Shown: positions 16,413 through 25,172, counted from the stretch's first letter. The stretch is DNA of 64,000 bases from JABMNT01 sp048262655 (GCA_048262655.1 JBLXEY010000001.1:558001-622000); one strand, 5' to 3'. The notes: generated by a model not told the origin, from the sequence alone. Translations and numbers: made by a program.

Positions 16413-17186
16413 TTACAGACTACTGACCAGATGGCCCCCATCAACAGGAATAACAGCTCCGGTCATGAAACCGGAAGCATCAGAAGCCAGCAAAAGAAGC
16501 GGCCCCTCCAAATCCTGTAAATTACCGGTACGCCGCTGAGGAATACGGCCAATGATCTTTTGGCCGGCTTCTGAACGCAAAAGTTCGCGGTTCAAATCGG
16601 TCTCCACATAACCGGGTGCCAAAGCATTAACACGTATGTTATAGCGGGCCCATTCCAGCGCTAAGGCCTTTGTCATTTGTACAATACCCGCTTTTGTTAC
16701 GGCGTAGGTCAAGACACCAGGCATAACGCGCTCACCGAGGATCGAGGCGATATTGATTATGGATCCACCGAGTTCTTTATCTACCAATCGCTGAGCGGTC
16801 TCTTGGCTGACCCGCCAGGCACCCTTCAAATTGGTATCAAAAACCGAATCCCAGTCCTCGTCACGTGTCCCAAGGGCAGAGTCTCTGCCTGAAATTCCAG
16901 CGTTATTGACGCACACATTTACCGTTCCAAACTTCTGCTCGATTTCGTCAAAAGCATTCACGATGCTGGTTCGATCCGTGACATCAAGACTGATAGCGAT
17001 CGCCTTGCCGCCTTGCTGGGTGATACCCGAGACGACCTCCGCAACCTTGTCTGCGCGACGGGCCCCGATGGCAACTTGCGCACCTGCATCAGCAAGCGTT
17101 TCAGCAAAGTGTTTGCCCAAACCGCCTGAAGCCCCGGTAACCAAAGCTGTTTTCCCGACAAGAGAAAATGTTTTTTCAATCTGCAT
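16413..17186 (-). CDS. Short-chain dehydrogenase/reductase (LvaD type candidate)
   Basis: This 257-residue classical SDR has the NAD(P) motif TGASGGLG at residues 18-25, NNAG, the catalytic serine in IASILGE and YAVTK thirteen residues later, and the closing GGHLVSSL tail. It probably interconverts a keto and a hydroxy group on an acyl-CoA or acid. In the Lva pathway the SDR reduces levulinyl-CoA to 4-hydroxyvaleryl-CoA, and the same role would fit here. The ATG overlaps the ligase stop as TAATG. Cofactor preference was not determined, though an arginine pair (GARRADK) after the second strand hints at NADP. Confidence 0.85.
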   Translation of the reverse strand: MQIEKTFSLVGKTALVTGASGGLGKHFAETLADAGAQVAIGARRADKVAEVVSGITQQGGKAIAISLDVTDRTSIVNAFDEIEQKFGTVNVCVNNAGISGRDSALGTRDEDWDSVFDTNLKGAWRVSQETAQRLVDKELGGSIINIASILGERVMPGVLTYAVTKAGIVQMTKALALEWARYNIRVNALAPGYVETDLNRELLRSEAGQKIIGRIPQRRTGNLQDLEGPLLLLASDASGFMTGAVIPVDGGHLVSSL

Positions 17187-18814
17187 TAGATTTCCTTAGC
17201 GCGCTCACGGAGTACAAATTTCTGTATTTTTCCGGTCGATGTTTTTGGCAGCGGGCCAAATACAACAGACCGCGGTGTTTTAAAATGCGCCAAGTGCGCG
17301 CGGCAATAGTCTATGATTTCCTGATCTGACACATCTGCAGCTTCTGGTTTCAAATCGACAAAAGCACAGACGGTTTCTCCCCACTTTTCATCGGGTCGCG
17401 CGACCACAGCAGCTTCCATGATTTGTGGATGCTTATAAAGAACCTCTTCTACTTCCAGAGACGAGACATTTTCCCCTCCGGAAATGATGACATCCTTGGA
17501 CCGATCCTTAATCTCGACGTAACCATCGGCATGTAAGACGGCGATATCACCCGTATGATACCACCCGCCCCGAAACGCTTCGGCGGTCGCTTCCGGGTTC
17601 TTTAAATATCCCTTCATTACGGTATTTCCCCGCAACATGATCTCGCCCATCGTTTTACCGTCTGCAGGCACGCTGACCATCGTATCCGGATTCATGACAG
17701 TTTGATCAAAGAGTGTCGGATACCGAACGCCTTGTCGTGACATAAGTGCTGCTTTTTCATCCAGATGCAGGCTCCCCCATTCGTCTTTCCAGGCGCAAAC
17801 AGTGGACGGCCCGTATGTCTCTGTCAGGCCATACATATGTGTCACGCTGAACCCAAGTTTTTCCATAGACGCAATGATGGCACTGGGTGGCGCTGCTCCA
17901 CCTGTCACGACTTCGACCGTCTGGGCAAATTTGACTTTTGCGTCGTCAGGCGCATGCACCAGCATGTTCAAAACAATCGGTGCACCACACATGTGCGTGA
18001 CTTTTGCCGCCTTGATTTTTTGAAATATCTCGGCGGGGATGATATTGCGTTGGCAGACATGGGTGCCTGCAACCGCTGTCACCGCCCAGGTGAAACACCA
18101 ACCATTGCAGTGGAACATCGGCAACGTCCACAAATACACCGTATGTCGATTAAGGCCGGACGTCAGGATATCACCCATGGCGTTTAGGAACGCTCCGCGG
18201 TGATGATAGACGACGCCTTTCGGGTTTCCGGTCGTCCCGGACGTATAATTCAGGGTAATAGCTTGCCATTCATCTTCAGGCATTGCCCATTGATACGCAG
18301 GATCACCTTGCGCCAACAGGGTTTCATATTCCAGTTCTCCAATCAAATCGCCGCCATTCGCTTCCTCATCATCTATATCGATCACCATAACGGGATGATC
18401 GATTTGTTTTAGGGCGTCGGAAATAATGCCTGAGAACTCCCGGTCTGTGACCAGCACTTTGGTTTCTGCATGTTTGAGGATCCCGGCGATAGACGCCGCG
18501 TCCAATCTATAATTAAGGGCGTTGAGAACAGCCCCCAGCATCGGCACCCCGTAGTGGGCCTCCAGGAGAGCCGGACAATTCGGCGACATAAAAGAAACCG
18601 TGTCGCCATAGCCAATCCCACGTTGAGACAGTGCACTGGCCAATCGCACACAACGTTCTCTAAATTGCGCATAGGAATATGTCTTTTTCCCATGGACAAC
18701 GGCGACCTTGTCTGGATAAACGGAAGCAGCCCAGTCAAGATAACTGAGCGGTGTTTGCGGTTGAAAATTCGCTGGCGTCCGATCCAACCCCTGCTGAAAG
18801 ATTGATGTGACCAC
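17186..18814 (-). CDS. Acyl-CoA synthetase, AMP-forming (LvaE type candidate)
   Basis: This 542-residue ANL-superfamily ligase has the P-loop-like YTSGTTGNPKG near residue 185, the adenine-binding MYGLTETYGP, the hinge region WYHTGD...IKDRSKDVIISGGENVSS and the C-terminal catalytic lysine in KTSTGKIQKF. It activates a carboxylic acid with ATP and CoA. The start is a GTG at 18814 with a strong GGGAGGGAAC site just before it; no in-frame ATG fits. It is the first gene of a five-gene operon (ligase, SDR, ACAD, kinase, small protein), so it probably activates the growth substrate, such as a keto or hydroxy short- or medium-chain acid. Confidence 0.85.
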   Translation of the reverse strand: MVTSIFQQGLDRTPANFQPQTPLSYLDWAASVYPDKVAVVHGKKTYSYAQFRERCVRLASALSQRGIGYGDTVSFMSPNCPALLEAHYGVPMLGAVLNALNYRLDAASIAGILKHAETKVLVTDREFSGIISDALKQIDHPVMVIDIDDEEANGGDLIGELEYETLLAQGDPAYQWAMPEDEWQAITLNYTSGTTGNPKGVVYHHRGAFLNAMGDILTSGLNRHTVYLWTLPMFHCNGWCFTWAVTAVAGTHVCQRNIIPAEIFQKIKAAKVTHMCGAPIVLNMLVHAPDDAKVKFAQTVEVVTGGAAPPSAIIASMEKLGFSVTHMYGLTETYGPSTVCAWKDEWGSLHLDEKAALMSRQGVRYPTLFDQTVMNPDTMVSVPADGKTMGEIMLRGNTVMKGYLKNPEATAEAFRGGWYHTGDIAVLHADGYVEIKDRSKDVIISGGENVSSLEVEEVLYKHPQIMEAAVVARPDEKWGETVCAFVDLKPEAADVSDQEIIDYCRAHLAHFKTPRSVVFGPLPKTSTGKIQKFVLRERAKEI

Positions 18815-18832
18815 GTTCCCTCCCTGTTTTAT

Positions 18833-18859
18833 GGGGTACCATTGTTAAATTGGTATCCC
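18833..18859. promoter_or_regulatory. Inverted repeat, candidate operator of the acyl-CoA operon
   Basis: Arms GGGGTACCA (18833-18841) and TGGTATCCC (18851-18859) are complementary at 8 of 9 positions and separated by 9 A/T-rich bases. The element begins 19 bases upstream of the GTG start of the acyl-CoA synthetase gene, overlapping where the promoter or transcript start should be. The size and shape suit a dimeric repressor of TetR or MerR type. No regulator gene is adjacent, so the binding protein is unknown. Confidence 0.45.
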
Positions 18860-18948
18860 AACAGGGATTTTGAAGAAGTCTGGCGGTTAGGCCAACCGTT
18901 TTATGACAGGACCTGCCTTAAGCGGTAAACGCCATGGCCATAGACCTG

Positions 18949-19689
18949 CTAACCGCATCCATGCAGACGCGATGCCATCGGCCCCGGGGCACGGGAAATT
19001 TGCCCGTTTGGCGAAATATGAATGCCACACTCAGTTTTCTCCTGCCCTCGCCATCGACCAGAGCGCGGGTCTTCACCAGCGGCGACCCGAGTTGTACACG
19101 GGAGGCATCCAATCGACGGGTATCCCTGTGCCACAAGCGGATGTACTGGTAGCTCATGGGCTTCGAAGTATGCCTTAATCTGGTTTTCTTGCCAGCCGAT
19201 AAGGGGATTAACTTTGACCCGCTGATCCGCAAGCTCAAATGTTGGGAGACTTGCCCGGCCGACACTTTGGTAATGCTTGCGACCGGTGATCCACGCATCA
19301 AAACCTTCCAACGCCCGCTGCAATGGCAGAACTTTGCGAAAGTAACAACAGCGGGTCGGCTCTGACGCCCACAAAACCCCCTTTGCATCGAGGTCGCGCT
19401 CATTCGCACCTAAAGGAACAATGGTTCTCACATCCTCTAGTCCCAACGTCCCAGCAAGCTGATCCCGGTAATCCAGCGTCTCTTTAAACAACATATGAGT
19501 ATCAATGAATAATACGGGCGTTTTTGGATCAATCGTTGAAATCATGTGGAGCAAGACGGCCGCATCTGCACCAAAGGAAGACACCAAGGCAATCCGCCTC
19601 TTAAATCGTTTCAGCAAAAGATCGTGAAGAAGATCGACTGTCTTAAAATCAGCATAGGTGCGCTCGAGCGCATTAATATCATCTGTCAT
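18949..19689 (-). CDS. cysH: Assimilatory adenylyl-sulfate reductase (CysH)
   Basis: This 246-residue protein reduces activated sulfate (APS or PAPS) to sulfite using thioredoxin, in assimilatory sulfur metabolism. It shows the PP-loop nucleotide region (ALVSSFGADAAVLLHM), the RCCYFRK pair of cysteines, GCLPCT, and the catalytic cysteine in TECGIHI. The CC...CxxC set binds a [4Fe-4S] cluster and marks the APS-type reductase. No other sulfate-assimilation gene is adjacent. The ATG follows GTGAGGACCAG. That ribosome binding site lies in one arm of a small inverted repeat (see the hairpin entry). Confidence 0.88.
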   Translation of the reverse strand: MTDDINALERTYADFKTVDLLHDLLLKRFKRRIALVSSFGADAAVLLHMISTIDPKTPVLFIDTHMLFKETLDYRDQLAGTLGLEDVRTIVPLGANERDLDAKGVLWASEPTRCCYFRKVLPLQRALEGFDAWITGRKHYQSVGRASLPTFELADQRVKVNPLIGWQENQIKAYFEAHELPVHPLVAQGYPSIGCLPCTTRVAAGEDPRSGRWRGQEKTECGIHISPNGQISRAPGPMASRLHGCG

Positions 19690-19694
19690 CTGGT

Positions 19695-19714
19695 CCTCAC
19701 ATCAAATGGTGAGG
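19695..19714 (-). promoter_or_regulatory. Hairpin overlapping the cysH ribosome binding site
   Basis: CCTCAC (19695-19700) and GTGAGG (19709-19714) are perfectly complementary around an 8-base loop. In the cysH transcript the arm GTGAGG is the Shine-Dalgarno region directly before the ATG at 19689. Folding would hide the ribosome binding site. A 6-bp stem is short, so this could be chance. Confidence 0.35.
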
Positions 19715-19802
19715 TTATTATCCATACCCAATAAGCAAATTCAATATATAACTCTATTTTAATGTTATTTATTTTATTTATACATTTTAACAATGTTATT
19801 AA

Positions 19803-20225
19803 TTAATCAAAATGTCTAACCTTGCCCCGGTCCTTCTTCACGTTGCTATTCCGACGCTTTCCATCAAGGCGACGTTTCTTTGAACCCATTGTCGGTTTGG
19901 TCGCACGCCGCTTTTTAGGTGGGACCGCTGCCTGACGAATAAGATCAACAAGCCGCTCAATGGCGTCCTTGCGGTTAAGCTCCTGCGTTCGGAACTGGTT
20001 TGCGGTAATGATAAGGTCGCCATTTTGCGCCATCCTTCGGCCGGCGAGTGTTTTTAGACGAAGGAATACGGCGTTTGGTAACGCCCGGCTTTTTCGGGCA
20101 AAGAACCGGAGTTGGACGGCGCTGGCAGTCTTATTTACTTTTTGACCACCAGCACCCGGAGAACGAATGAATTGTTCTTCAATCTCATCATCTTGGAGGA
20201 CGATTGTTTCAGTGACTTCAATCAT
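19803..20225 (-). CDS. arfB: Alternative ribosome-rescue factor / peptidyl-tRNA hydrolase ArfB
   Basis: This 140-residue protein rescues stalled ribosomes by hydrolysing peptidyl-tRNA in the A site. It has the class I release-factor-like domain with the catalytic GGQ in RSPGAGGQKVNKTASAVQLRF. A long basic C-terminal tail (KKRRATKPTMGSKKRRLDGKRR) enters the mRNA channel. There is no codon-recognition domain, as expected. CAGGAACG precedes the ATG. It follows the aldehyde dehydrogenase gene by 25 bases. This is common gene placement without clear functional link. Confidence 0.9.
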   Translation of the reverse strand: MIEVTETIVLQDDEIEEQFIRSPGAGGQKVNKTASAVQLRFFARKSRALPNAVFLRLKTLAGRRMAQNGDLIITANQFRTQELNRKDAIERLVDLIRQAAVPPKKRRATKPTMGSKKRRLDGKRRNSNVKKDRGKVRHFD

Positions 20226-20250
20226 CGTTCCTGACCACTCCGCTTCGCAA

Positions 20251-21738
20251 CTACTTCATCACGAAAGGGTTCGCAGTTTCAGTCGCCGTTGAAATCCAGA
20301 CAGTTTTTGTCTGCAAGTACTCGTAGATCGCATTTTGTCCATTCTCGCGGCCCAGACCTGAGGCCTTATACCCACCAAATGGTGCCATATAGCTGACAGC
20401 ACGGTAGGTATTGACCCAGATTGAGCCCGCCTGAATTCGTTTTGGAATTTCAATGGCCCGCCGAATGTCAGACGTCCAGAGGCCGGCGGCCAAACCATAG
20501 ACCACATCATTTGCGATTGAGATTGCTTCTTCGTCATCATCAAAAGGAATAACGGAAAGAACGGGTCCAAAGACTTCTTCTTGGGCAATTCGCATGGCAT
20601 TGTTGACGCCGGTATACACGGTTGGTTCAACGAACCAGCCATCGCCACATTCAGGCCGCTCGGCACGAGTTCCACCCAGAACACATTCAGCGCCATCTTC
20701 CTTTGCCACATCCATGTAGCTTAAGATTTTTTCAAACTGGGGTGGCGTTGTAACCGGCCCCACCTGTGTGTCGAAGGACATGGGATCACCCATTTGTGCC
20801 GTCTTCGCAAAAGCCACCAGTTTTTCAACAAACTCGTCGTGGATGGAGCGCTGTACCAGCAAGCGTGAGCCGGCGATGCAGGTTTGCCCGGTTGCTGCGA
20901 AAATGCCCGATACGGCACCTTTCACCGCATTTTCCATATGGCAATCCGCAAAAACGATATTTGGCGATTTTCCACCAAGCTCAAGGCTTACTTTTTTCAA
21001 GCCTCCGGCGGCTTTTTCATAGACCCGCGTTCCAGACTCGGTCCCACCCGTAAAGGCAACCTTGGCAACATCCTTATGTGTCACCAAAGGTTCGCCAGCT
21101 TCTTGGCCGTAACCAGTCACGACATTGAATACGCCCTTAGGAAAGCCGGCTTGTTCAACAAGCTTGGCGAACTCGATGGCCGATGCAGACGTATATTCTG
21201 AAGGTTTCACAACAACGGTATTCCCCGCTGCCAAAGCCGCAGCCAGTTTATACGACAACAGGAGCAAAGGAGAATTCCAGGGAATCACCAGAGCGATTAC
21301 CCCCAGGGGTTCATGTGCCGTATAGGTAAAGTGGTCGGCTTTATCTATGGGAAGAACACCTCCTTCAATTTTGTCGGCAAGGCCACCAAAATAATAGTAC
21401 CATTGGGCGGCATATTTCGTTTGCATCGACATCTCGGCAATCAACTTGCCATTGTCTTTAACTTCCAGCTCGCCCAGCCGCTGGGCATTCTCGGCCAGCA
21501 GGTCACCCAGTTTCCGCAACATATGCCCGCGCGTACTGGCGTTTGTTTTCGGCCACTCCCCAGAAGAAAATGCGCGCTTTGCCGCATTTACAGCAGCATC
21601 CACGTCTTCGGCGTTACCGCGAGGAACAAGCCCCCAGGCTTTGCCTGTATAGGGATTAGATGTCTCGATATAGTCACCTGAAACCGGATCATGGGGTTGA
21701 CCATCGATATACATGTGTAATTTTTCAAGTTGTGGCAT
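20251..21738 (-). CDS. NAD(P)-dependent aldehyde dehydrogenase
   Basis: This 495-residue ALDH superfamily enzyme carries the active-site glutamate region LELGGKSPNIVF, the catalytic cysteine in GQTCIAGSRL and the cofactor motif FTGGTESGTRVY, with PFGGYKASGLGRENG near the end. The ATG at 21738 has a strong GGAGGGCATA site; an upstream in-frame start would add 24 residues without one. It is the last gene of a unit with a TTT transporter and a two-subunit TPP decarboxylase, so it probably oxidises the aldehyde made by that decarboxylase, yielding a carboxylic acid. The aldehyde's identity is not known. Confidence 0.85.
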   Translation of the reverse strand: MPQLEKLHMYIDGQPHDPVSGDYIETSNPYTGKAWGLVPRGNAEDVDAAVNAAKRAFSSGEWPKTNASTRGHMLRKLGDLLAENAQRLGELEVKDNGKLIAEMSMQTKYAAQWYYYFGGLADKIEGGVLPIDKADHFTYTAHEPLGVIALVIPWNSPLLLLSYKLAAALAAGNTVVVKPSEYTSASAIEFAKLVEQAGFPKGVFNVVTGYGQEAGEPLVTHKDVAKVAFTGGTESGTRVYEKAAGGLKKVSLELGGKSPNIVFADCHMENAVKGAVSGIFAATGQTCIAGSRLLVQRSIHDEFVEKLVAFAKTAQMGDPMSFDTQVGPVTTPPQFEKILSYMDVAKEDGAECVLGGTRAERPECGDGWFVEPTVYTGVNNAMRIAQEEVFGPVLSVIPFDDDEEAISIANDVVYGLAAGLWTSDIRRAIEIPKRIQAGSIWVNTYRAVSYMAPFGGYKASGLGRENGQNAIYEYLQTKTVWISTATETANPFVMK

Positions 21739-21840
21739 TATGCCCTCCTGCACGGTGGTTGGTATAAAATCAATAGAAGAATAGGTCGTCGTAAGGCGCC
21801 TGCCTAGCACATATCCGGGTAAGGGAAAACGCCGATCAAT

Positions 21841-22440
21841 CTATATGGCGTCGGCACCCAAAAGGGCCCTGCGGAATCGCGTTTTTAGAAACACTCCGTC
21901 TTTTGGCGGCAAAACAAAATCCAGTTTTTCAGCCCGCACCTTGATGCAAGCAAATTGCAATCCGGGGCCTTCACGCAGCTTCGGCAAAGCAACGGCAAAC
22001 GCGTCCGGGGTTTCGACACGACAGGTCTCGGCTATGCCACACCCCGCCGCGATCACCGATAAATCCGCGTTGGTCGCGGTGTGCGTGGTTTGCATTCCTG
22101 TTTCGCCATAGTGTTCGTTATCAAAAACACAAATCGAGAGGTTTTGAAGGTTTTGTCGCGCCGCTGTCGCCAAACTGCCCATCCCCATCAGCATATCGCC
22201 ATCACCTGTGATGATTAATACGCGTCGGTCGGGTTGCGCTGTCGCCAGCCCGATACCAATGGCCACGGTACCGCCCATTGCCCCCCACAAAGGAAATGAC
22301 AGGTCATGATCACCCGCAGATGTGATATCCCATGCCGTCGAACCCAATCCGGCAACCACAAGCATATCACCCCGGTCAGCCAGCAAAGCACTAACGACTT
22401 CCCGCCGGCGCAAAACATAACTTGATGCTGTTTCTGTCAT
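21841..22440 (-). CDS. TPP-binding decarboxylase, beta-type subunit (ComE/sulfopyruvate decarboxylase-like)
   Basis: This 199-residue protein is the pyrophosphate-binding half of a split TPP enzyme. It has GDGDMLMGMGSLATAARQNL followed by VFDNEHYGETGMQ, matching the ComE pattern (GDG ... L-D-N-x-x-Y-G-E-T-G-x-Q) rather than full-length acetolactate synthases. It needs the partner encoded directly upstream, 9 bases away. ComDE decarboxylates sulfopyruvate, and relatives decarboxylate phosphonopyruvate. Here neither xsc nor phosphonate genes are nearby, so the 2-oxo acid substrate remains open. Confidence 0.8.
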   Translation of the reverse strand: MTETASSYVLRRREVVSALLADRGDMLVVAGLGSTAWDITSAGDHDLSFPLWGAMGGTVAIGIGLATAQPDRRVLIITGDGDMLMGMGSLATAARQNLQNLSICVFDNEHYGETGMQTTHTATNADLSVIAAGCGIAETCRVETPDAFAVALPKLREGPGLQFACIKVRAEKLDFVLPPKDGVFLKTRFRRALLGADAI

Positions 22441-22449
22441 GGTATGACC

Positions 22450-22959
22450 CTATTTCCCGAACGTTTTAACAGGCGTCAATTTTTGATGAAGCAACAGAGC
22501 CGACATCTGCCCTCCAACAAAAGCATGATGGAGGGTTGCCTCTGCAAAGGCACCAACCTGGTCCGGGTCTTCAACGGTATTTACGGAGAAACCTGCTGTT
22601 GTCATTGCCGGATCGACAGTCGTTCCCATCGGTAATTGCCAAGGATTAAATTCTTGCCATTGACCACGCATCGTAACAAAAACCGCCAACGGAAACTGGC
22701 AGGTTTTTGCTAATGAAAACATATTGATGCAATTGCCGACACCGGATGACTGCATCAACAAAGCGCCGCGCTCACCGCCAAGCCAGGCCCCCGCCAGAAC
22801 GCCAACACCTTCTTCTTCCGTCGTCAAGGAGATCGCTGTAATTTCATTGTCTGAATGGCACGCTTCGATAAGCTTGGCATGTCCTGCATCAGGCACATAC
22901 GCCACCTGCCGAATATCCGCATCCTTGAATGCGTGATAAATCCCCTCCCACCAATCCAA
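22450..22959 (-). CDS. TPP decarboxylase, alpha-type subunit (ComD/sulfopyruvate decarboxylase-like)
   Basis: This 169-residue protein is the pyrimidine-binding half of the split TPP enzyme. It includes YVPDAGHAKLIEAC and a TTEEEGVGVLAGAWLGGERGALLMQSSG stretch, in which a glutamate would activate TPP. The protein starts at a TTG (22959) 5 bases after the permease stop; AAAGGA lies 9 bases before it and no better in-frame start exists. Tight spacing to the transporter on one side and ComE-like subunit on the other makes an uptake-then-decarboxylation unit likely. Confidence 0.78.
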   Translation of the reverse strand: MDWWEGIYHAFKDADIRQVAYVPDAGHAKLIEACHSDNEITAISLTTEEEGVGVLAGAWLGGERGALLMQSSGVGNCINMFSLAKTCQFPLAVFVTMRGQWQEFNPWQLPMGTTVDPAMTTAGFSVNTVEDPDQVGAFAEATLHHAFVGGQMSALLLHQKLTPVKTFGK

Positions 22960-22964
22960 TTTCC

Positions 22965-24659
22965 TTATCCTTTCGAAGCAGGTAACTCGGTATCGTCATC
23001 AGTCTCAAAAACCCAGCCTGCCTGGGACCGTTTCCATAGGGTATACGCCCCAAACAAGACAACCACGCCTGCAAAAATAGTTCGTGGCGTGCCTCCCATC
23101 ATAAACAACGGTATTGAAACGGCGAAACAAGCGAGCGGCAGATAGAAAAGTGTCCATCTCTTGGTATCTCGGTATTTTTGATAAACCGGGAAAACGGCAG
23201 AGAACAAAGCGACAATGAGGAAGAAGAGCGCCCAGGGACGTGTGACAAACAAGGTAAGGTCCGTCGAAATCGCCACTGCGCGCGCCAAATTCAGTTCCGC
23301 AATGTTGCCAAGAACAACGCCCAAAATCATTGGTGCAAATGGGAAACCGAAGTGGCGCATAACGACGCCAAGAATGCCAAACCAAAACAGGGTCCAAAGG
23401 TCGAACTCAACATTATTGATGGCAAAAACGCCGATACCGCAAAGCCCTAAAATAATCGCCGTCAACATGTACATCCGAACACGGGTAACCAGAACAAATA
23501 TCCGGAGCATTCCCGACTGCAGACCGAGCATCATAAAAGTAGCACCAAACAGGGCTAAAAATATGGAGTATGCGAGAACCGGTTCTTCAGCAATAAATGT
23601 CGGACTCGGGACAATGTCATGAACCAAAAGCGCGCCCAGCATAACGGCTGCTGTCACGTCACCGGGAATACCCAGCGCCATCAGCGTCATCAGCGCGCCA
23701 CCTTCGACAGCATTGTTGGAACTCTCTGGTGCGATAATGCCTTCCGGTGTACCTGTACCGAATTTTTTTGGGTTCTTAGATGTCTTCCTGGCTTGGTCAT
23801 ATGCCAGAATATTCGCAATCGAACCTCCGGCACCGGGCAAAACACCGGTAAAGACGCCAATCAAGGTTGAGCGGATTAACAATGTCCAATGCTTGATAAT
23901 AACGCGGATCGCGGCCAGATGCTCAATCTTAACACTCAGGTTTGCCCCGTCTGCATTGCTTGAGAGCCGCTTTCGCGCGGATTCTGGATCGCGGACATCA
24001 TGTAACAATCGGGAAAATGCAAATAGGCCGATGAGTACTGCAATGAAATCAAAACCCTGAAGCAGCGCATCATTTCCAAAGTTCATACGCGCCATACCGA
24101 CCGCTTCGTCTTCACCTACAGTTCGAACCAGCAAGCCAATGACACCTGCAATCAGCCCTTTCACCAGGTTTTTGCCAGCCAGAGACGCGGTAATCGTAAG
24201 AGCAAACATCACCAGCATGAAGTAGTCCCAAGGCTGGAACTCCAAGCCAATATTGGCCAGTTGAGGAGCCAAGGTCATAAGCATTATGGCGCTAATAATC
24301 CCGCCCAGGAATGACGACCAAACACCAATCCCCAGCGCCAGACCCGCACGGCCCTTTTTCGCCATTGGGTGGCCATCAAAGGTCGTTGCGACGGACGAAG
24401 GTGTGCCGGGTATACCGGTCAAAATACCCGCCATGAGCCCGCCAGATAATCCTCCGACAAGAACACTAACCATGGTCGCAATCCCTTGAACGGGAGGCAT
24501 TCCAAAGGTGAAAGGCAGGGTCAGGACAACGGCCATTGCAATTGTAAAACCCGGAATCGAACCGGCGATCAAGCCTCCGGCTACACCAATCAGCATTAAC
24601 AGGAACGTCTGATACGTCGCCAGTTCACTAAATGCCGCTACTACATTTTCAATAACCAA
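22965..24659 (-). CDS. TTT transporter large permease (TctA family), system 1
   Basis: This 564-residue membrane protein has about 12-14 helices and the two TctA signature repeats: GSIPGFTIAMAVVLTLPFTFGMPPVQGIAT with GIPGTPSSVATTFDG in the first half, and GVLPGAGGSIANILAYDQARK with APESSNNAVEGGALMTLMALGIPGD in the second. It is ~60 residues longer than typical because of extra C-terminal helices (residues ~480-555). The apparent start is a TTG at 24659 with a weak GGGA site; later ATGs would cut the first helix. It works with TctB and TctC to import a carboxylate, driven by ion gradient. Confidence 0.85.
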   Translation of the reverse strand: MVIENVVAAFSELATYQTFLLMLIGVAGGLIAGSIPGFTIAMAVVLTLPFTFGMPPVQGIATMVSVLVGGLSGGLMAGILTGIPGTPSSVATTFDGHPMAKKGRAGLALGIGVWSSFLGGIISAIMLMTLAPQLANIGLEFQPWDYFMLVMFALTITASLAGKNLVKGLIAGVIGLLVRTVGEDEAVGMARMNFGNDALLQGFDFIAVLIGLFAFSRLLHDVRDPESARKRLSSNADGANLSVKIEHLAAIRVIIKHWTLLIRSTLIGVFTGVLPGAGGSIANILAYDQARKTSKNPKKFGTGTPEGIIAPESSNNAVEGGALMTLMALGIPGDVTAAVMLGALLVHDIVPSPTFIAEEPVLAYSIFLALFGATFMMLGLQSGMLRIFVLVTRVRMYMLTAIILGLCGIGVFAINNVEFDLWTLFWFGILGVVMRHFGFPFAPMILGVVLGNIAELNLARAVAISTDLTLFVTRPWALFFLIVALFSAVFPVYQKYRDTKRWTLFYLPLACFAVSIPLFMMGGTPRTIFAGVVVLFGAYTLWKRSQAGWVFETDDDTELPASKG

Positions 24660-24677
24660 GAGCTTGATCCCGTCACA

Positions 24678-25172
24678 TCAGAATACGGAGAAAATGACAC
24701 CTGTAGGCAGAATCACGCCAAGGCCGAAAGTAAAGATACACCACATGCCACCAACTGTCAGAAGCGACAAGAACGCATGCAAGATTACTTTTTGCCCAGA
24801 GATTCCGCCAAGTATGCTCATCAACGTAAATACAAAAATCACACCACCGATCAGACTGCCCAGAATGGGCAGGGTCAGCAGGTAAAACAAAAACAGGGAA
24901 AAACAATAAATCGGATTCTGCCAATGGATAAACCAGGCTTTGACACCTGGGTCTCTAATTGGTTTTTCTTCGGCAGGTGCACCCGCTTTTAGGGACTGGA
25001 TCAAATAGACAAAACTCAGTCCGGCGAGCGCAATAATTATCACTCTGGGCCATGCAGCCGGGCTTAACACCCCATAATCCGGGATACGAATACTAAACGT
25101 CGACCAGAAAAAAATGCCGCTCGCCAATAGCAGAACTATTGCGATCACAGCGTCTTTATTCAGACGGCTCAT
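24678..25172 (-). CDS. TTT transporter small permease (TctB family), system 1
   Basis: This 164-residue protein has four hydrophobic helices and an N-terminal KDAVIAIVLLLASGIFFWSTFSI, typical of the poorly conserved TctB subunit. A GAGG site precedes the ATG. It lies between tctC and tctA in the normal gene order, 18 bases before the TctA start. The identification rests on size, topology and position. Confidence 0.8.
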   Translation of the reverse strand: MSRLNKDAVIAIVLLLASGIFFWSTFSIRIPDYGVLSPAAWPRVIIIALAGLSFVYLIQSLKAGAPAEEKPIRDPGVKAWFIHWQNPIYCFSLFLFYLLTLPILGSLIGGVIFVFTLMSILGGISGQKVILHAFLSLLTVGGMWCIFTFGLGVILPTGVIFSVF

